DNA of 64,000 nucleotides, from assembly GCA_958299035.1 (NCBI GenBank), contig CATQJL010000316.1, forward strand, positions 11,688,347 to 11,752,346. The letters are read 5' to 3'. Each line of letters starts with the position of its first letter. Positions within the stretch are counted from its first letter, which is position 1. The notes beneath the pieces are model-generated. The model was given only the letters and a program-made list of their open reading frames with translations, ran no database searches and was not told the DNA's origin. Shown here in pieces: positions 60,604 through 64,000 of this stretch. This stretch comes from Cylicocyclus nassatus (taxonomy: Eukaryota; Nematoda; Chromadorea; Rhabditida; Strongylidae). The position numbers and the translations under genes were made by a program.

Positions 60604-61572
60604 TCTCAAATAAATGCAAGAGAAGCGAGTCTAACGAGATTTTGTCTGCACATTTACCGTTGCACTGCCTTACTCCAGTTTGTCGAAATTTTGTTTGCAC
60701 AATTATGCACTTTACTTTTCGTCGGATTCTCGCTTCAATCAGAGCGAGTGTATCAAAATAGCAATAAGAGTGCGAGACCGAAGTAGCAGTCATAGCTGTG
60801 TCACATCAAGAGAAGAAATAAATATAAAGTAGATCTACGTTGAAGCCAGTTCTGCTTTATAGCGTAAAAAAAATTATCAAGATCAAATGATCGATTCACT
60901 TTTGGGACACCCTAAACAGCTGTTTGTATTAGAGCGTGGAGTACACTGCGATTACTGCAAAAAGATGGGGAAATTAACACTTCTTTTTATGTTTGGCAAT
61001 GAATGGTGCACATTCTTTAATTCAATTTTTCTGGAGATCGCTATTATAAGATTCACATATGCTATAAATTTGATTTTGCGCTAAAAAATTGTATTCATCG
61101 GATTGATCGTTCACGATTCACACGTATCAGGTGGACTTTATGTTTAAAAAAGCGCTGCTGACATTATTTACCCTCACTATGATTCTGAACAAAAATCATG
61201 GCCCTTTCACAAATCATCATCGGCACTTTAGCGGATAAATATTTTTGTTATTTGACTCCTTTGACCAAGGACATTGAACAATATTCGATTCAAGCATATA
61301 ACAGTCTAAAAAAAGGATCAAGTTGTTCTAGGTAAAGATACTTACAATCAGTCAAAAAGGCTTTTTCGTTTATGGTTACATAGCCCCTTGAGGGATAATT
61401 ACAGCAAATATGCCTTCATAAGCTGCAAAGTGCTAAGCGAGGAGTTACGATTCTACATTAAAGCAAAAATCAAATGCGCTGGAATAGAACTAGTTGTTTC
61501 AGTTTTTGTGGCTCAAGTAGAGGAGTAAGGAAGTTGTTGGAAATGACCTTATCATAGTGCGCTTTTAATTTA

Positions 61573-61587
61573 TACCCCCCCCCCCCC
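61573..61587 (+). repeat. Poly-C tract at a conserved unit position
   Basis: A run of about 14 C follows gcttttaatttata. The equivalent positions in other copies also have C-runs (37,802-37,816; near 25,990; a C/T-rich form at 51,687-51,713). Confidence 0.55.
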
Positions 61588-63059
61588 CTCTCAAGTAGGT
61601 TTAATAACTTAAAGTGACATCAGCGTTTAATGTTTTCCAAGATACACAATTCATAACCGCAAAGACTGTGCATTATTTTCTGTGAGAGTAAGCGGATTCA
61701 GAAAATGCACCTGCTCTTGATATCAATAGGGAGTTCACTTCCTGCTCAGATTTAACATCAATTAGGTGTCGAAGAAGTATTGTTTTTATGTGTCACATTT
61801 CTACCTATGCCACAACGTTTTCTAGCTTAATTATGTATTTGTGCCCATTTCAGTGAAACAAATGAAGGTTTTTTCAAGCTACGGTACCAGAATATGTTCG
61901 TGCTAAATGAGTGCGAAAGCCGTTTACGAAGAACGAGCCTAGCGAAATTTTTGCCTGCGCAGTTATTGTTACCATAGCCTCATTATTTTGAATGTTGAGA
62001 AAATCTTATTAGAGATTCAACACTGAGGTCTCTTGTGTGAGAATGTTTTGCACTTCTATTAGCTTCATTACTGTGGTACAGTGCTATTTCCTTCCGTACA
62101 TTTAGATCAGCGATTCGATTTTAAACAATGATGAAAATCAAAAAATCGACATTTATAGAAAATAAGGAAGTGCACTATATTTTCCGTTAAATTTTTGCTT
62201 TATTCAGAGCAAATGCACCGAAATATCAATGAGTGCGAGATCGTAGTAGCAGACATAGCTGTGCCAAATAACTTCCATTTTATTTTTAGCAGCATAAACA
62301 AATTTTATCACGTGACTGTCATACAAAAAGAAGTCAAACTTTTGAGATACTTATCTCAGACTCTGGCTTTAGCAAACAAAAACTACTTGGTTACAATCAA
62401 GTGCTCCAAAGACAAGGTGAATGTCTCAAAGTAAAAACTTTTGCTTGCTTGGATAACCCAACCCAGTCTTCCTCCAAATCGGGGGCGGTATGTTTTGATC
62501 GTTCAGGCGAAGTTCCTATTCAGGAAGTAATCCGAATACACCCGAGATCGGGCTAGCTGCCCGTTCGGATCAAGCTCCCACGACTCGTGACTCGCTTCAA
62601 AGTGAAGCTTCGCAGTTGAAAAGAGCATGATCAAATCAGCATTTCGGTTCATAAATAAGAATTCTATTCGAACATACGTGAAGACATGCAAACACGACTA
62701 ATACTTAAGTGAAAAAATTACTTCAGAAGGCGAAAGCGGCCAAGGTTTGCGCTATCAGTGAGTGTGGTCTACGGGTGATGAGTTTGAAAGGGGCTTCAGG
62801 GCAGATATAAACGTCGAACGTGGCAATGCGAATGAAGATTAAATTTATGCCAATTACATTGCCATACATTCAGGCAGTACAGATATATTAAGACACAATA
62901 AGTAGAGGATCATATTTCACACCGCAAACGTAGGGTACAATGAATTCGGTTATTTGTAGTTTGACTTGCAAAATGCAAAATTGTTGTAAAAGCTCACTGG
63001 AAATTCATAAAATCTTATGGCTTGGTATGATGACACTTGATAGATTGCTCAAGTGGTAA

Positions 63060-64000
63060 AAGTTGGCTTAAACGTTCGTTCGTACTATTAGGCTGTCTCA
63101 TAATTTTTTTTTCGATTATAACATTTAGATCAATATATCTTGACAGCGAGAGCACCTACAATGGTACAAATACTGGTCGTACCTCTCTATGCATAGATTA
63201 CATAAGTTTGTGTGTCGAAGGAACCCACAATCATTAGGGGAGAGTTTGTTATTTCACCTCAATTAGTCCTACATTTCTAAGAAAGGATAGAATACGGAAT
63301 TTGTTTGATAAACGTCTGATGTATTAAAGGCAGCGTTCAGGTAAAACTGAACATATGAGGATCTCACTTGGATAGTGATTTGTTCAGGTGACTAACTAAC
63401 GGCTGAGATATACGCCTCCAAACTGGACCACACGGCCTTATCTCGCGTGGGTTCATGACGCAACTCGTGGGTCTTCAATGGGTTGTGCCATGAATCTGTG
63501 CGATTTACGATCTTCTCCACCTTCGAGAGGAATATCGAAGCCGTTAGTGCGCCATTTTTACTGCCGTTTGGGCAGTGCCCTAGCTAGAGCCCCAAAATTA
63601 CTTTTCACGTAAAATTCGGTAATTTCAGATTTGCCCTGGACGTTCATTTAAGTATTTGTTTAATTGAATTGAAGATCCGTAGGATGTTTTGGAATGGAGA
63701 CACGTTGCTTCAAGCTAAATATCATTTCTAACTACTATCAGAATTTAGACAATCTTCAAGTAGAACTCGATTTAGGCGGATGCTTGGTGACCTGCATGGT
63801 AACCCATGTTGTATAAATGAAAGAAACAGAAAACATAAATTTTAATCGGAAAAGGACACTCTAATATTGTTTCGCTTGACTCTGGTATACTTAGTGTTAG
63901 AAGTTAGCAACCCTCTCAGTAGCTTTTTAATGGTTTTTATTTAACGAGAAGAGAAGGAGAAAAGAGATTATCCATGCTTAAGTGGTTTTGAGCAATCTCG
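63060..64000 (+). repeat. Large tandem unit, copy 4 (start only)
   Basis: After ggcttaaacgttcgttcgta the sequence follows copies 2 and 3 through ctcacttggatagtgatttg, gggttgtgccatgaatctgt, gatccgtaggatgttttgga and the final tttgagcaa block, and then leaves the window. It lacks the Helitron and both hAT-like insertions of copy 3. Confidence 0.7.

Larger units (their letters stand above)
53285..63060 (+). repeat. Large tandem unit, copy 3 (internally deleted)
   Basis: It starts at ggctcaagagttcgttctac and follows the common order to about 59,580. There it jumps from the gaaggcagccaggttttt block to the gcaaaactaaacgcatt block equivalent to 35.6 kb or 50.15 kb. The roughly 21.5-25.6 kb part of the unit is therefore absent. 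The rest continues to 63 kb (gcgaaagcggcc at 62,727). Two Helitrons, two hAT-like elements and a MITE array add about 5 kb. Confidence 0.68.

Overview
The window is nuclear DNA of a nematode and consists almost entirely of transposable elements and their wreckage. The nematode call rests mainly on two copies of a spliced-leader (SL1-type) RNA gene, at 34,898 and 37,339. Each has a 22-nt leader one or two bases from the canonical nematode SL1, a GT donor directly after it, stem-loops and an Sm-like site. Very short introns (41-62 bp) in the two spliced transposase genes agree with this. I see no ordinary single-copy host gene. Most reading frames in the window are chance frames inside hairpins and simple repeats.

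Left part (1-20 kb): tRNA-like SINE fragments; a reverse-transcriptase fragment split by a foldback mariner-type MITE; further TA- or TTA/TAA-flanked elements (2.1, 2.7, 3.7, 7.0 and 9-10.3 kb); and a Helitron (6.0-7.0 kb). A complete pogo/Tigger-like transposon (11,118-13,930) has 22-bp terminal inverted repeats, a TA duplication and a one-intron DD34D transposase, and it sits inside an older MITE. A five-intron transposase-like gene lies at 16.7-18.0 kb and a decayed mariner transposase at 19.2-19.8 kb.

Right part (about 20.7-64 kb): diverged head-to-tail copies of a very large non-coding repeat. Anchor sequences recur at about 20.74, 40.2, 53.3 and 63.06 kb, in the same order and on the same strand. 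The copies carry different insertions, so each copy supplies the empty site for elements in the others. This resolves several hAT-like elements with exact 8-bp duplications, two Helitrons inserted exactly between A and T, TA-flanked CAGGG elements, CTCAGA-ended MITEs, a GC-rich 344-bp hairpin and the remains of an LTR retrotransposon gag.

The most notable observation is that both SL RNA genes lie inside CTCAGATAATCGCC-ended inverted-repeat elements. An empty site in two paralogous copies shows that the 37-kb one arrived by insertion. The spliced-leader gene is therefore apparently riding on a mobile cassette. A second clear event is a 634-bp tandem array at 53.6-55.8 kb, whose chimeric MITE copies record unequal crossing-over between two MITEs.
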